A stretch of 64,000 bases of DNA from Mauremys mutica (GCF_020497125.1 NC_059081.1:15161105-15225104); one strand, 5' to 3'; shown: positions 46,641 to 58,559, counted from the stretch's first letter. Translations and numbers: made by a program. The notes: generated by a model not told the origin, from the letters alone.

Positions 46641-46983
46641 TAAGCTTCAGTAACATTTGGTGGTCATGCGTGGTAACATTAGTACAGACTTCGTTTAGAT
46701 AAGGTGGTAGGTTAAATGGAAGAAAACTGAACCCAGTGTGGCATCCCTAATAAGTCACTTTTTCTAGACCTGGAAGTCAGAAATAAGTCTCAAAACCTAG
46801 TCTCCCACCCCAATATTTGTGGACATATAATATCAACAATTGATATTCAGGAGGATTAGCAAATACCTCTAGCTACCAGAGAGACATTTCATATTTTACA
46901 CACATTTTTTCTTACTGTAATTAATTCTTTTTCTTCCTTTCAGCAGCATGACCAGTTGCAGATCCAGAATTTGATATATTTTG

Positions 46984-47000
46984 ACACCAGAGGGCAGCAC
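46984..47000 (+). promoter_or_regulatory. Strong CTCF-like motif
   Basis: ACACCAGAGGGCAGCAC agrees with the core CTCF consensus (CCASYAGRKGGCAG). It is an isolated motif match in otherwise AT-rich DNA. Confidence 0.5.
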
Positions 47001-47009
47001 CAATAGGGT

Positions 47010-48280
47010 GGGCTAAGTGAGGGCATTGCCTACACAGTCAGTTCAAAGTAAATACACTCCTGTAATTGCTGCACTCATGCTCCGCTTATGTGGGGTTTCA
47101 ATTATGTGAGCTGGAACATGGTTCAAAGGATAACATCAATGTTTTTGTGGCAAAGGGGCATGGAGTATGATACCATTTAATTGTCTCCAGGCAATTCTTA
47201 ATAATCCCAAAGGGTCAGAGATGGACTGAAAACATCAAAAAGCTCTCACCAAGTCCCTCCTCAGAGCAAAACCTAACTAAAAATTGAGTAGTTCTGTTAG
47301 CTCCGATAACTTTCAGACAATTAGCTGTAGAAAGCATCAGCCAGTACCCCTATAAAGTTACTCTTGAAGATGACCATTATAGTATATGTTGAATTGTTTT
47401 CTTAATTGCTTGGCGGGTATATTTTTATAATGCAGTTTTGTACTTTAGTGTTTTTTGATACATCCTTCTTATCTTCCCAGGGTTCTATTCTCACACTCTC
47501 ACAGCCACAGAGAAACTAAGAATGACATGTTGAACAGCTATCAATTAATTCACCTTTGTTTAAGTTAGCTAGTCAGGTGGTTTAGACTTTAAGATTTATA
47601 TTCCAAGATAATATATCATGTTAAAAAACATGTTTATCACTCTTTTTATTTAGTTTGAAGTCTTCCAGGCCTCACGTTGACACTATCATTTGTAAAAATA
47701 CAACTCTAAATTGAATTATCAGGAGAGGGTTTGTTTGTATTTTTAACGCTCTTTATGGAGTGAAAGGGTTTGTTACGGTACAGCCTTAATCCATCAGTTC
47801 TTTAGTACAGCAAGTGTGGTGCACAGGGATTTTTCTGTCTCTGAGATAGTAGAAGACTGACAAACACAGACACTTACTGACAAGATCCTAAGACTCTTAG
47901 CTTTATGACACTTACATAAAATGCTCTCATGTACCACACCCTGTTAGAGGTTAACTCCTAACTGTTAGGGGGTTTGGAACCCTACATCCATCCATGTATG
48001 GATTCCCAATTTGTCCTCCCCAAAGGTACTGAAGCCAATAACAGTATAAGGAGCATTATAAGGTTCCTCAGTGAAGTCAGAGTTAGAATAGAAAGAATTA
48101 TGGGTCAGATTTTGCTTGCAATTACACCCAAAGCAACTCTATGGACTTCAGCTGAATTACTCTGGATTTAGATTAATATCATTATTTGCACTTCAGTACT
48201 GCTCAGAGGCCCCAGTCTGATTCACACACACTGTAAAAGTGAGTCCATGTCGCAAAGAGTTTATGGTCTAATTTAAGACA
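47010..48280. other. Non-coding stretch, nothing identified
   Basis: AT-rich. 48095-48180 faintly resembles a palindromic repeat (gggtcagattttgcttgcaa, actctggatttagat). No genes. Confidence 0.35.
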
Positions 48281-48289
48281 AAAATGCAG

Positions 48290-48955
48290 CGAGTTGGTGT
48301 GGAAAGGGAAGAGGAGGACAATAGTGACAGGAAGGCCAGGTTATACACACTGGCTACATGCACTATTTGTGAGTGTGACAGATGTTTTATTTACAGTGTC
48401 TCTCTCACTCGTTATCTTCGGTGGGAAATGGGGCAGAAGAAGAGGTTTGTGCCCCCTGCACAAGAGGGTGGTTGGTTGGGGAGCTCAGGTCCTCCTGCTC
48501 CACTGGGTTACAATTCAGGGCCACTTCCTACCACCTATTTGCCCAGTCCTGGGCATGGGCAAAAGCCTCTCAAATGATCCATCAGAGGTTAGAGTGCAGG
48601 GGTCCCTAGTCTTAGGGAAAGGCTACTCCTCCCCTTCCGCCAGGGCCAGGGGTAGCTGCGGCTTGCAGACCTTTCACCTGCAGCCAGGATTTTTGCTCCG
48701 ATGGGGACAGGCCTCTGAAAGATCCCCAGTCACTGTACAAGGTGTGTAACCTCTCCTTTCTTTGTTCACAGTTTCAAGACCCTTTTCAGCCAGCACTTAG
48801 CTCAAAAGCTCTCTCTCACTAGGTTTTTTTCTCAAGGCCACATTCTCAGTGCTTGTTCTGGCTGTGCAGCTCTTTCTTTCATTCTGCTGCAGCTCACTCA
48901 GCTTCTCTGGTGTTTTTCCTGGTTAATAAGGGGCTGCATCCAGCTCTCCAGACAT
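48290..48955. repeat. GC-rich interspersed-repeat-like stretch
   Basis: Composition and C/T-rich blocks (ctctctctcactagg, gcagctctttctttcattct) resemble reptile LTR or composite repeats. Three overlapping plus-strand frames (up to 151 codons) show no domain and are not accepted as genes. Confidence 0.35.
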
Positions 48956-48959
48956 TTTA

Positions 48960-49616
48960 ATCCAGCTTCCACCAGGGAGCAGGGTCTGGGAATTGCCTGA
49001 CTCTGTGCAGCTCCTGGAAGCAGCAGCATGTCCTGCCTCCGGCTCCTACGTGTAGAGGCAGCCAGGGGGCCCTGCACACTACTCCCACCCCAAGCGCTGC
49101 CCCTGCAGCTCCCATTGGCCAGGAACTGTGGCCAATGGGAGCTGCGGAGCGGTGCCTGCAGACAGGGCAATATGCAAAGCCACCTGTCCGTGCCTCTGCA
49201 TAGGAGCCAGGGGGTGGACATGCTATTGCTTCTGGGAACTGCTTGAGGTAAGCACTGCCCAGAGCCTGCACTCCTGACCCCCTTCGGAACTCCCTGCCCC
49301 AGCCCTGATCCCCCTCCCATCCTCTGAACCCCTCAGTCCCAGACTGGAGCACGCTCCTGCACCCCCAACCCCTCATCCCCATCCCAGAGCCTGCACCCCA
49401 GCTGAAACCCTTCCTCTCCCCTGCACCCCAACTCCCTGCCCTAGTCCAGAGCCCCCTCCAACGCTCTGAATTCCTCATTTCTGGCCCCACCCCAGAGCCC
49501 ACACCCGCAGCTGGAGCCCACACCCCAACCCCCAATTTCGTGAGCATTCATGGCCTGCCATACAATTTCCATACCCAGATGTGCCCTTAGGCCAAAAAAA
49601 TTTGCCCACCCCCCTG
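48960..49616. mobile_element. 5'-truncated hAT-type element ending TTTGCCCACCCCCCTG
   Basis: The right end gccaaaaaaatttgcccacc + cccctg is the complement of a CAGGGG(G)TGGGCAAA hAT terminus. The interior is a C-rich array of agcctgcacccca / ccagccctgatcccc words, like the minisatellite of the hAT element at 16.3 kb read in reverse. A local inverted pair, gctcccattggccaggaact and tggccaatgggagc, lies at about 49108-49144. The left terminus is missing. Confidence 0.65.
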
Positions 49617-50009
49617 ATTTAGCCCAACTATGGGGCAGCTGCAACAGCCACCAGTTTTAATGAGGGTTAACAAAACACAAATAAATAGTAATAATGCCAT
49701 CCCATTCATCACGTGCTGGCCATATACCTCTTATTGTCCACCAGCAATGCCCATCTTGGTACTTTTTTTTCTAGTTTACCATTCACACATCTGTATTTGG
49801 CACATTGCCCAGCATACCCATTTCTATATGTAGGATGCATATATGCAACTTGTGCAGCTGCTTGGAAATTACCATTAAAGCTCAAAAATTGTATTTGATG
49901 AGGATACGTGTGTAGTGGTGGTTGTGGTGGTAGATTTTTTTTTTAAATTATTCTGGCTCTTAGGTCCCTTCTTAGGCTGGACATTGGACTGGGTCAGAGC
50001 TCTGTGCCA

Positions 50010-50330
50010 GCCTTTTATTCCTAGGCATGTAGTTACCGAGGAAGCAGAGAGTAGTTCTTCAATCCTTGAGAGTGCAAGGACGCATCAAAGAAGCCAACGA
50101 AGCACTCGAGAAGGTCCTCAATGGTAGTCTGGACAGCCCGTGGGATTCTTGACAGTTGCAGCCCAGTGGCACCGCAGATGACAATCCTTGCCGCCAGAAA
50201 GCAAGCTGCCTTGTCAACTGCTTCCAAGGCGGGTTGTAATGAAGTCCTTGCTAGTAACCGACCCACTACAATGCTCACCTGAAATTGCACTTGAGGTAGA
50301 TGGTCAATAAAAGACAACCTTCCACTACCT
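50010..50330 (-). pseudogene. DIRS-like / LAP2alpha-like gag fragment
   Basis: The minus-strand frame 50033-50317 encodes RTSLQPALEAVDKAACFLAA, then GLQLSRIPRAVQTTIEDL, then FDASLHSQGLKNYS. This matches the domain shared by DIRS1-type retrotransposon gag proteins and the LAP2alpha C-terminus (…AAR…SWLQ…P.EVQ.TI.DLPF). It is probably a retroelement relic. Sequence up to about 50910 (frame 50644-50895) may belong to the same element. Confidence 0.55.
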
Positions 50331-50919
50331 GGTGTGGTTATATGTTATCAGGGCTTGCTAGCTCACTGGTCTAAACTGCAATAGCCCAGATGAGCAGTTT
50401 TTGCGACCAAAGAGATCCAGACCTTTTTTTAGTCTTTATCATGTGTGGGGGGGGGGCAACGGTGTCGCTCATTCACAACACTCATGAACAAGGTGCTGCG
50501 TGAGCAAAGAAGACATTCTGAACCTGTAGCAGGAAGATAGTACTTGTTACGCTGCCCTTTTACAAGTTGGAGGTCTGGTGGGTAGAGTTTGCTGGCTTGT
50601 TTTTGGGGCGGGGCGAGTGCTCAAGTAAAGCCCATGAGCAAGGCTACCTGCCCCGAAGTTGCAGTATGGGGAATGTCCAAAAGTTTATGGGTATCATGGA
50701 CCTCCTCCAGTGGCCCCCTTCAGAAACTCCTGAAACAGTTAACTGCAGCGCTCCAAAGAACCTGGAGCTGTCCTTTACCTCCCTGACGGAGGAGCGCAGT
50801 GGCAGTCCTCTTTGTTTTATGGACCCTAGATTGGACTTCTTGAGGTCTGGTGCCTCTAGTGCATTCTCAGTGAAAGTTGCTTGTCTTAAATTCACACTAC
50901 CAGTCTGCTAGGGTTTGGA

Positions 50920-52600
50920 TTTGCTGACCATCATAACACATTGCCAGGTGCCTTTCTTCACCAAAGCAGTTGATTAAAACTGTGTCAAAAGTGAAAGGGG
51001 GGGGCAGAGTTTGTGATGGATGGGTCTGGACAAAAAGGTGGATAGTTGCTGTTTGTTTGGTTCCAGGCCGTGCGCTTGTATTGTTTTAAGGTATGTAAAT
51101 CTAGCCACATGCTGCAGAGGTGGGCACATTAATCACTGTACAAATATACCACTTTGGATGTGTGTGTTTTTATAGACCCATTATGAATGAAATGATGATG
51201 CCAATCCCCTTCCTAAATATTACTTAACCCCAAGTAAACTGAAAATGTACATACAATTCTGATGTGATTAGGAATACGCTCCTGGGGCAAACTGAAAGGT
51301 ACAAAATATAAATACAGTATGCAGCTTCTCGGAGTGGGTTAATATTCTATGATTGGTTCATATCTTAACTATTAACATTATAGTTATTATTTACCTTTTG
51401 CAATCCTCTTCAACATAGAAAGTAGAAACAAAGCCAAAAAAGAACAGTGCAGGCTCAGTCTGACTAAACTGTATAATTAATTATGTTTTTCCCCCTACTA
51501 AACCTGTTAAAAGAATATAAAGAGTGCAAAGCCAAGCCTCAGAGAACTTGTCCACATGCATTATGTTTCAGTCTTTATTGACATGATCAACTGGTGTAAA
51601 TTTGTGTAGCTCCACTGACTTTAATGGAAGTATTACAACAGCTGGGAAGTTATGCATTTCACACCTATTCTAAATGTAACTTGTTATATTTTCCATAGGG
51701 ACCCAGCCTTATAAATTGCCCAAGTTGGTCCGTGGTCAGTGAATGAAAGAGCTTCTCAGTGTTTGTATTTTATTCTCACTATTAAATCTGTAGGGCCCCA
51801 CCTCATCAACTCTATAATGTCCAACATTGCAGTGAATGATTGAAGAGCCTTCTGCATGCCTGCATTGTTCCTACATAAACCCTTCTTCATTCTTCAACCC
51901 CAAGAAGCCTAATGAATAAGATGGGACTCGTATGTTGAGCATGTAAATAAAGACCACCGCAAGGCATACTAACCAGTGGCACAGTTAAGGTTGTACAGGT
52001 ATGGCCTAATTTTAGCCTTTTGTGTGTGTGTGTGTGGGTGACTCACTCTGTAACCCTTAACTGTCTTTGAAGATTGTTTTTAAACTATGGAAGTTCTGAA
52101 CTTTTTTTTAAAAAAAGAAAAGACAAATAAATAACAAAAGAAGAAGTAATTCCATTTCAGGGAGCTGTTTTCTAGAAGGAAGTGGAATGTTGTGGTGTTT
52201 ACTCAATGAGTGAAGAACACTCTGTCTCACAATTTTGAGCCCTGCCCCATTCAACGAACATATATTACTGCATAACAAAGAAGGCAACCTTCTCATTTCA
52301 CTCTCACTGCAATGCACTGAGGTAGGTAGTACACCCTCTACCTAATGCTGGTTCTATAAATACAGGGTGAAGTTCCAATATCCTTACTCCTATTGAATAG
52401 TGTCTTACTCTACATATAGTCCCATCAAGTGAAGAAGGGTGTGTGTGTGTGTGAAGTATGGTGCTACCCAATACTAGTAACAGACTCTAGTCCATATGCA
52501 GTTACGTGATATACCTGTGTAACTGTGCTCTCGGGTATGTTCCATGCTTCACAGTTCTTTTTGTAAGGAAAGTGTAAAAATAGCTAAGGATTTTCTCTCA
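50920..52600. other. Non-coding stretch with palindromic-repeat scrap
   Basis: 51585-51660 (gatcaactggtgtaaatttg, gtagctccactgactttaat) is a partial foldback repeat. Short TG runs lie at 52020-52036 and 52440-52454. No genes. Confidence 0.4.
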
Positions 52601-52634
52601 GTGGGGATACAGCTGGATTCCTTTGGGAAAAGCT

Positions 52635-53240
52635 TTCTGATCAGATAGCCCTGATGGCTGTTTTACTCCTTCCTTTAATAATGCTGCTCCCAGCTCGACT
52701 CCAGAGCTGTGTGCTTGAACCATAGATTTGGCTGCTAAATCCAGGCTGTGCAGTGCAGCATGGACATAAATACTCATTTTTAATGCCTGTAAAGCCCGGT
52801 CAAATGTTTGTCCATTCCACTTTTTTTCCCATTTATTCTGCTTTGATTAATTCATGCAAGGAGTGCTGCTAGTGTTCAAACATGTAGCATAAACCTCCTC
52901 CATCACCTTATAACACCCCAAAAAGGAGTGTAGTTGTTTCTTTATTCTAAGATAACTTGAACATTTTCCATGTGAGGTGTCATAGACCTCCTTCTGGTAT
53001 GTAGCGCCACTATTTATCCTCTTTGTGCCTCCCTAAACCTTCCTTTGGGCATGCTGTTACCCCCACTTATGGGAACCCTGGACTACTTTTTCTAATTGCT
53101 TAAGATGCTCAGCGCAGGTGGTACTATAAACGTTGTTCAAATGGTCTGCTGCCTACAATTTGCAGTCCATCAAAAATACCCATTAACCTCTGGAATGTAG
53201 CCAGTGCGCCATGCAGTCAAAAAGGAAGGACAGTGAACCG
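52635..53240 (-). pseudogene. Ty3/Gypsy reverse transcriptase to RNase H fragment
   Basis: Minus-strand reading gives LPF*LHGALATFQRLM (53179-53232, the LPFGLxxAPATFQ RT motif with one stop at the Gly). Next is VYSTTCAEHLKQLEKV (after the lost DD box), then KKQLHSFLGCYKVMEEVY (KKQVRSFLGxxGYYRRF). Then come KKWNGQTFDRALQALK and VQAHSSGVELGAALLKEG, corresponding to QTDAS..GLGAVLxQ of the RNase H entry. Several stops and frame changes; inactive. Confidence 0.85.
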
Positions 53241-53794
53241 GTGGAAATCATTTGTAATTTTAAATGCAATGTATTCCTTTTATTGCTGCAACAATGGCAC
53301 TTGCCAGTAACCTTAACCCTTGACATAAAGTGACTTAGGCAGAGTTTATGTAGCAGCTGCTATTTTTTAATCACTTTATCCATTTAAAGTATGGTCATCA
53401 GATCAAATGTTAATACTGGATTGGAAACCTATACAGAATTATATTGCTCTATCCTTCTCTGGTACCAAAGCTAGTGGGCTAGTCCAGACTATTTTGAAGG
53501 TTTATTTTCTCCCGTAACAAGCATTGCCTACACTTCCTCTTGTAAGGCTAGTGTCACATTCAGTAGTATACAATTACACTGCTTATTAATTTGAGTGAAG
53601 TCTTTTGCAGTGATAGTATTGCATTGCCATGGTTCTCCTTTCTCTCACCACAAACAATGATACACACCTTGACACAACATACCCTATGGATCTTTTCCAT
53701 TTGATTCTGTAATTTCCAGGAAAAAGCGGCACTACACCATCTCTGAACTGCACTAGTCCATTTCTGTGTACCATCAGCTTCCTCTAGGATTCCA

Positions 53795-54100
53795 CCTTAG
53801 GTGCTATCCATTTGTGAAGTGTATTACATTCCAGAGCTGATTGGTGAGCTTACTAGCAGGCACAGCTACCCCATCTGTCTTCCTTAAGAATTCGGAATGG
53901 CTCTGCCATTTTATCAAAAACTCACCCTCTTGAATGTTAACAGGAGCAAAACATATTGCCATGGTATAAAGCCTCTCTCTTGCTTTGGGGTTATATTTAG
54001 CCTTCCAAATTCTCTGGAACATTTTGAAGTTTGTGGGCCAATTATTTCATTTCTGCCAGTTGGTCTTTCATCTGGAGTACATAGTTAGCCATTCACTCCA
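53795..54100 (-). pseudogene. Ty3/Gypsy integrase C-terminal fragment
   Basis: Minus-strand reading gives LQMKDQLAEM, LAHKLQNVPEN, then KARERLYTM and FLIKWQSHSEFLRKTDGV. This follows the Gypsy integrase tail order (MRDRLAEM, AQ.NQK.WYD.KARER, KL..KWQGPYEV). On this strand it lies 5' of the RT fragment, the reverse of the normal pol order. Confidence 0.72.
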
Positions 54101-54534
54101 ATGGTTTGATCAAACACCCTAGATTTTTTGGGGGATAGATAAACAAGGATTTCTGAAGGGCCATCTCTGTGTGGGTGATGGGTGTTATTTTTAGCCTTCT
54201 TATACACCGTTCCTGTACATTGCATAATTTGAATGTACAATTAGTCTCCTTTTAACCTCCTTAACTACACGAGAGGACAGTTGCAGTAAGTGACTTAATG
54301 CCTGGTGGCTTTTTATGCTTCTGGGGGACAAAGCCCTGGGTATACGGTAAAGCATAGATGTTTACCACCAAAATTCAGTGACCTTCCAACCAAATTCATT
54401 CTAAGAGAATCCTGAAGTCTGGCTGTTCAAGAGAATGGTATTCAGTTTCTGGATAAGCTAAGAAGGATCTATAGCTTATCTATATTAGGTACCTATAATG
54501 GCATCATTACCATCGTATCTATGAACCTCACACT

Positions 54535-54740
54535 CTTTAATATATTAATCCTCGCAACTCCCCTGGGAGATGGGGAAGTGCCATTGCCCCCACCTTACAG
54601 ATGAAGAATAACCTAGATCCTCAAAGGTAATTTAGGCATCTAACTTCCATTGAATACCTTTGAGAATCTAGGCCTAAGTGACTTGCCCAACGTTACACAG
54701 GAAGTCTGTAGCAGACCAAGGGTTAACCCAGGTCTCTGAA
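54535..54740 (+). repeat. MIR SINE with embedded palindrome
   Basis: tcctcgcaactcccctggga, ccaccttacagatgaagaat, then the palindrome 54612-54674, then taagtgacttgcccaacgtt, aggaagtctgtagcagacca and aacccaggtctctg. Confidence 0.85.
54612..54674. repeat. 63-bp palindromic element with TAA flanks
   Basis: cctagatcctcaaagg and cctttgagaatctagg are near-perfect complements. The trinucleotide taa lies on both sides (54609-54611 and 54675-54677), as expected for a PIF/Harbinger-type MITE target duplication. Confidence 0.8.
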
Positions 54741-55124
54741 GACATAGGACCATTGTCTGCAGGCGGCGCCTTATGCTTTTTGGATATGTCACAAGGGTAC
54801 CACAAGACGTTCCAGTGAATGCCGTTCTCCAGGTGACTTGTAACATCTGGGATAAAATTCCACCAACCGAGGAGTGGTTGTGGCCCAGAGAAAGACCTCC
54901 TATTACATGGGTTCATCAAGTCTGTTCTGATGTTGGACTCTCAGGCCATCATGCCTTCGTGGTTGCACAGGAACGGACCAAATGGTGAACAATCACTACA
55001 GCCGACTGTCTGGCTAAGTATTGAAGAAGAGAAGAAGTGCTCAGAATCACTTTATGCTGTTGGTACTTGCTGATACATGCAAGACCAATAACATACTGTA
55101 GCTAAATTGTTCATTTGTTTTCTC

Positions 55125-55345
55125 CAACAGACTCCTGGTGTGACTTCAAATAAGTCATTTAATATCTCTTTGAAACTGTTCCCAAGCTGTAAAATGGGGA
55201 TAATAAAACTTATTTTCTCCTACTCTTTGTCACTCTTGTTTAATTGTAAGCTATTTGAAATGTGAACTGTATATTACTAAGAGTTGTAAGCAAAGCTCTG
55301 AGCAAAAAAGGCCCTGATCTTCGTTAAGGCATCTAGGCACTAATG
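55125..55345 (-). repeat. MIR SINE with 3'-type tail, minus strand
   Basis: gtgtgacttcaaataagtca, gctgtaaaatggggataata, tttaattgtaagctatttga, and aaaggccctgatcttcgtta then atacaaataataaataag. Confidence 0.8.
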
Positions 55346-55759
55346 TAATACAAATAATAAATAAGAACAAGGGGGGCATTCAATAAAATCGAAAGGTAGC
55401 AAATTATGCATGATTAATCCATGAAACTCATTACCACACGATGTTATTGAGTATAAGAGATTAGAAGTGTTCAAAAAATATTGGACATATAGATAACGAA
55501 ACTTACAACGGTAAATATTAAATTTGCCAAAAACAGTACACAAAAAACTACAGGAAAGCTCCTCAGCTACTATACATTTACATAGCTCTGCTGACTCCAT
55601 TGGGGATTTTATCGTAAGTGTTTTGGAAGAGATAGATATAAACTCATACTTTAGCATATGATAACCTCTACGCAATGGGAGTAAAGAATTCCAAAATCTT
55701 AACATCAGAGTTTTACTTGTAACTTCTTATAAACAAGATTCCAGTTTGATATACTATAA

Positions 55760-55890
55760 CAGTGGTTTTAAACCAGTGGTTCAGAGACCCCTGGAGGTCT
55801 GCAGACTATGTCTGAGATTTTCAGAGGGGTCCACACCTCCATTCAAAATTGTTTAGGGATCTGCAAATGAAAAAGGATTGAAAACCATTG
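55760..55890. mobile_element. 131-bp hAT-type non-autonomous element
   Basis: The ends cagtggttttaaacc and ggattgaaaaccattg are complementary. The flanking 8-mers tactataa (55752-55759) and tactatag (55891-55898) differ at one base. The internal words gacccctggaggtctgcaga and aggggtccacacctcc are typical of a hAT MITE family. Confidence 0.88.
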
Positions 55891-56184
55891 TACTATAGCC
55901 TTTCTGAGGTTTCTCTAATTGTGATCCTTTCTGCTTCGTCTTATGAAAGTGAATGTTTTGCTTGTTTGAATATGTTGTTTTATCATTACATATTGTACTG
56001 GGACTTCAGCACTGGGAGCGTCACAATTAAAACAGGAACTGCATACTCCATTTACGTCCTCAAGGGCTACAACAATAACTGAATCAATTTTGGTTGATTC
56101 AAATTTATATAAAGGCAGAAATTTGTATTTCTAAACTATTTCCACAGGCAAAACGTCTTGACCCTACCGTAAATGGAGACAGTG

Positions 56185-56270
56185 GGTCAGATCCTCAGGT
56201 GATAAAAAGCAGTATAGCCCCCTTGATTTCTGTGGAGCTATGCTGATTTATACAACCTCAGGATCTGGCC
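56185..56270. repeat. 86-bp palindromic repeat (agatcctcagctg family)
   Basis: gtcagatcctcaggtgataa pairs with acctcaggatctggcc. The central tagcccccttgatttctgt and gagcta are partly complementary. Confidence 0.7.
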
Positions 56271-56274
56271 TAGC

Positions 56275-57470
56275 AAATTTAATAGCACTGTAGTCTTCAG
56301 GTATACATCTTCTCCAATAACATAGGCACTTACCTCAATCACCAAAAACAGTATTGATTTAGGATTCTGATAACTTGTTGGTAGAAGCCAAGGTGGAACA
56401 CCTGAGGGAATCATGCCTGATACTTATTACTTAACTACCTTGGAACCAATTAAAGAAAAGAGGAGTGTTGCTATGTGCATAAAAGGATTTTCTACAGAAG
56501 TAGCTCCAGTTATCAACGCTAGTAAAGTGCTCTCTTCCCCAGAAGTGAGTGGCAGTCAGGAGTTACTAAAAGCAGACATAAAATGGATAGGTGCTTCTAG
56601 CTGTCTAAAAGAGACTGGCAGAGGGAATATGGGGTTGCGTCTGCCTAGTCTTTTCTTTCAGTCATTATTCTAGGTTTCAGGAACTTTCAATATGCCTAAT
56701 AAATCTGTAGCAAAGGATATTCAGTTAAATATCAAGAGCCTTCTGCATTTGATTACGTCTGCAAAATCAAAACCAACACTATCAAATCCCCTTTCTGGGA
56801 GTCTTTGGATCAAATGAAAACCCTTTTCTATGAGAAGCCACAAACACGAGACTAAATGAATCTATTGGATTATATTTGCGAACTGAGTCTCAGAGCAGAG
56901 TGAGTCACCCTCACCTCTCAGATCTATGAGTAGGTCTACAGATGCCTGCAATATAGTAACCCAGGGGTACTTGACTCTAAAAGAAAAAAAACCCCAATCA
57001 TCATAAAGACCAGGCTGCAGGTAGCATACACTGATTAGGTTTCTCTTAAACAATCCATTTGCCTGCCTGCATTAAGATTAAAGAATATACTTCAATCAAT
57101 CAATAAAACGAAAACAAAACAAAACAGACCAGATTCTGATTTCTATTAGGCAGTATAATTTAGGAAAAACTCCCCTGATATAAATAGTATTGCTCCTGAT
57201 TTCATTGTATAATTGAGATCACAATCTGACCCATGATTCTTATGGGTCTTGCAAGCCCCAGTATTATAGCTAGGAGAGAGAAGAACAGGAACGAATTTTG
57301 AAGATTAAGCTATATAAACTGTTGGAGAGTAAATGGATAGATTCTGATTTTATTGCCCTTTCCAAAATAGCAGGTATAGTCTAAAAAAAGGTCATGTTTT
57401 AAAAGGAGGATGAATCTAGTAGTAGTTTTTCTGGCCTTAAAATATTTCCATAGTGGTGAGAAATGGATGG
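56275..57470. other. Non-coding stretch, nothing identified
   Basis: AT-rich. The frame 56413-56673 has no domain. 57120-57235 weakly resembles a palindromic repeat. Confidence 0.35.
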
Positions 57471-57592
57471 AGTACTTAGACTGCAAGCTCTTTGGCCCAT
57501 TCATGTGTACAGTAACTAGCACAACTGGGTTATAGTTCCTGACTGTGGCCTTTAGGTGCTCCTTAAATACAAATAACTAATAATAAGGCATT
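57470..57592 (-). repeat. MIR-type 3' tail, minus strand
   Basis: actgcaagctctttggccca, gtacagtaactagcacaact, ttcctgactgtggcctttag and ccttaaatacaaataactaa follow the extended MIR tail. Confidence 0.65.
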
Positions 57593-58174
57593 AGTTACCT
57601 ACAGGCTTCTATTTACATAACAATACCTGGTTGTGCAAATAGAGCAAGTGAAAGGAACCCAACATTATACAACCCAGAATAATTCCGAAGATGTTCATAA
57701 GATTAAAAACTAAATCTGAATCCCATTAGCATGATCAAAGATAGCTGCCAACAAAAAAAAGTTTGTTTTTTTCATTTTAGGTAGATTCAAAGACTGGAGC
57801 TGTGATCTCTAATGCATTACCAAAATTGAACTGGTGGATAATAATTTCATGTCTAAAACCTTCTCCCAAGGTCTGATGCTCACCCTATGTCTGAGTGTTA
57901 GACTGTTGTAAAGAAAAGTCAATGGAAATATATGGGTTTGTGGCTTAATAAGAAAAATATTGAATGTATTAAAAATGAAAATTAGAATGCATGCCTGCTG
58001 TCTCATAGATAAAATGCAGGCACCTGTTCAGAGTGCATGACCATATGTAGATGGCATATGCAGACTGATGTCATGTGAAGGCATAGGGGGACCCCCAGTC
58101 ACGAGGGCATACACTGAGTGCACTTCTTTGTACATCCATATGCAGGCCTTATGTGTGCACTTATTATGTGGAAG

Positions 58175-58231
58175 CTTGGCCCCATTGAAATCAATGATAA
58201 AATTCCCATCGACTTCAGTGGGGCCAGGATT
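58175..58231. repeat. 57-bp palindrome (cttggccccattgaa family)
   Basis: cttggccccattgaaatcaa is complementary to gacttcagtggggccaggat around the centre aaaattcccat. Confidence 0.8.
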
Positions 58232-58559
58232 TTACCCATTGTGTTCGATTAGGAAAATTCGGTTCATGGTAGCATATCAGCGGAAAATGATGAAGGACAT
58301 AATCAGGGTAAATTTACAAGAACAAATCCCAACTATTTAATAAGTTGAAGTGCTGCTCCTGTAGTATAAGCAGAGTTGGTAGGTCTGTGTTTGATTTCTT
58401 GCTTGTTGCTGCTGAAGAAACTGATTTTCTCAAATTTTTCATGACATCTTTTCTAGTACATAAGAGTGTTGCCATATCCTCCATTGCAGACATAGTCAGA
58501 CTTTGCGGTCACACTGGGACCCAGACAAGATGTCATTGCACATTAGAAGTGTATTAAAT

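Noticed and set aside
48294..48749. 151-codon plus-strand frame
   Set aside because: Three overlapping frames are open in this GC-rich repeat-like stretch and none shows a domain.
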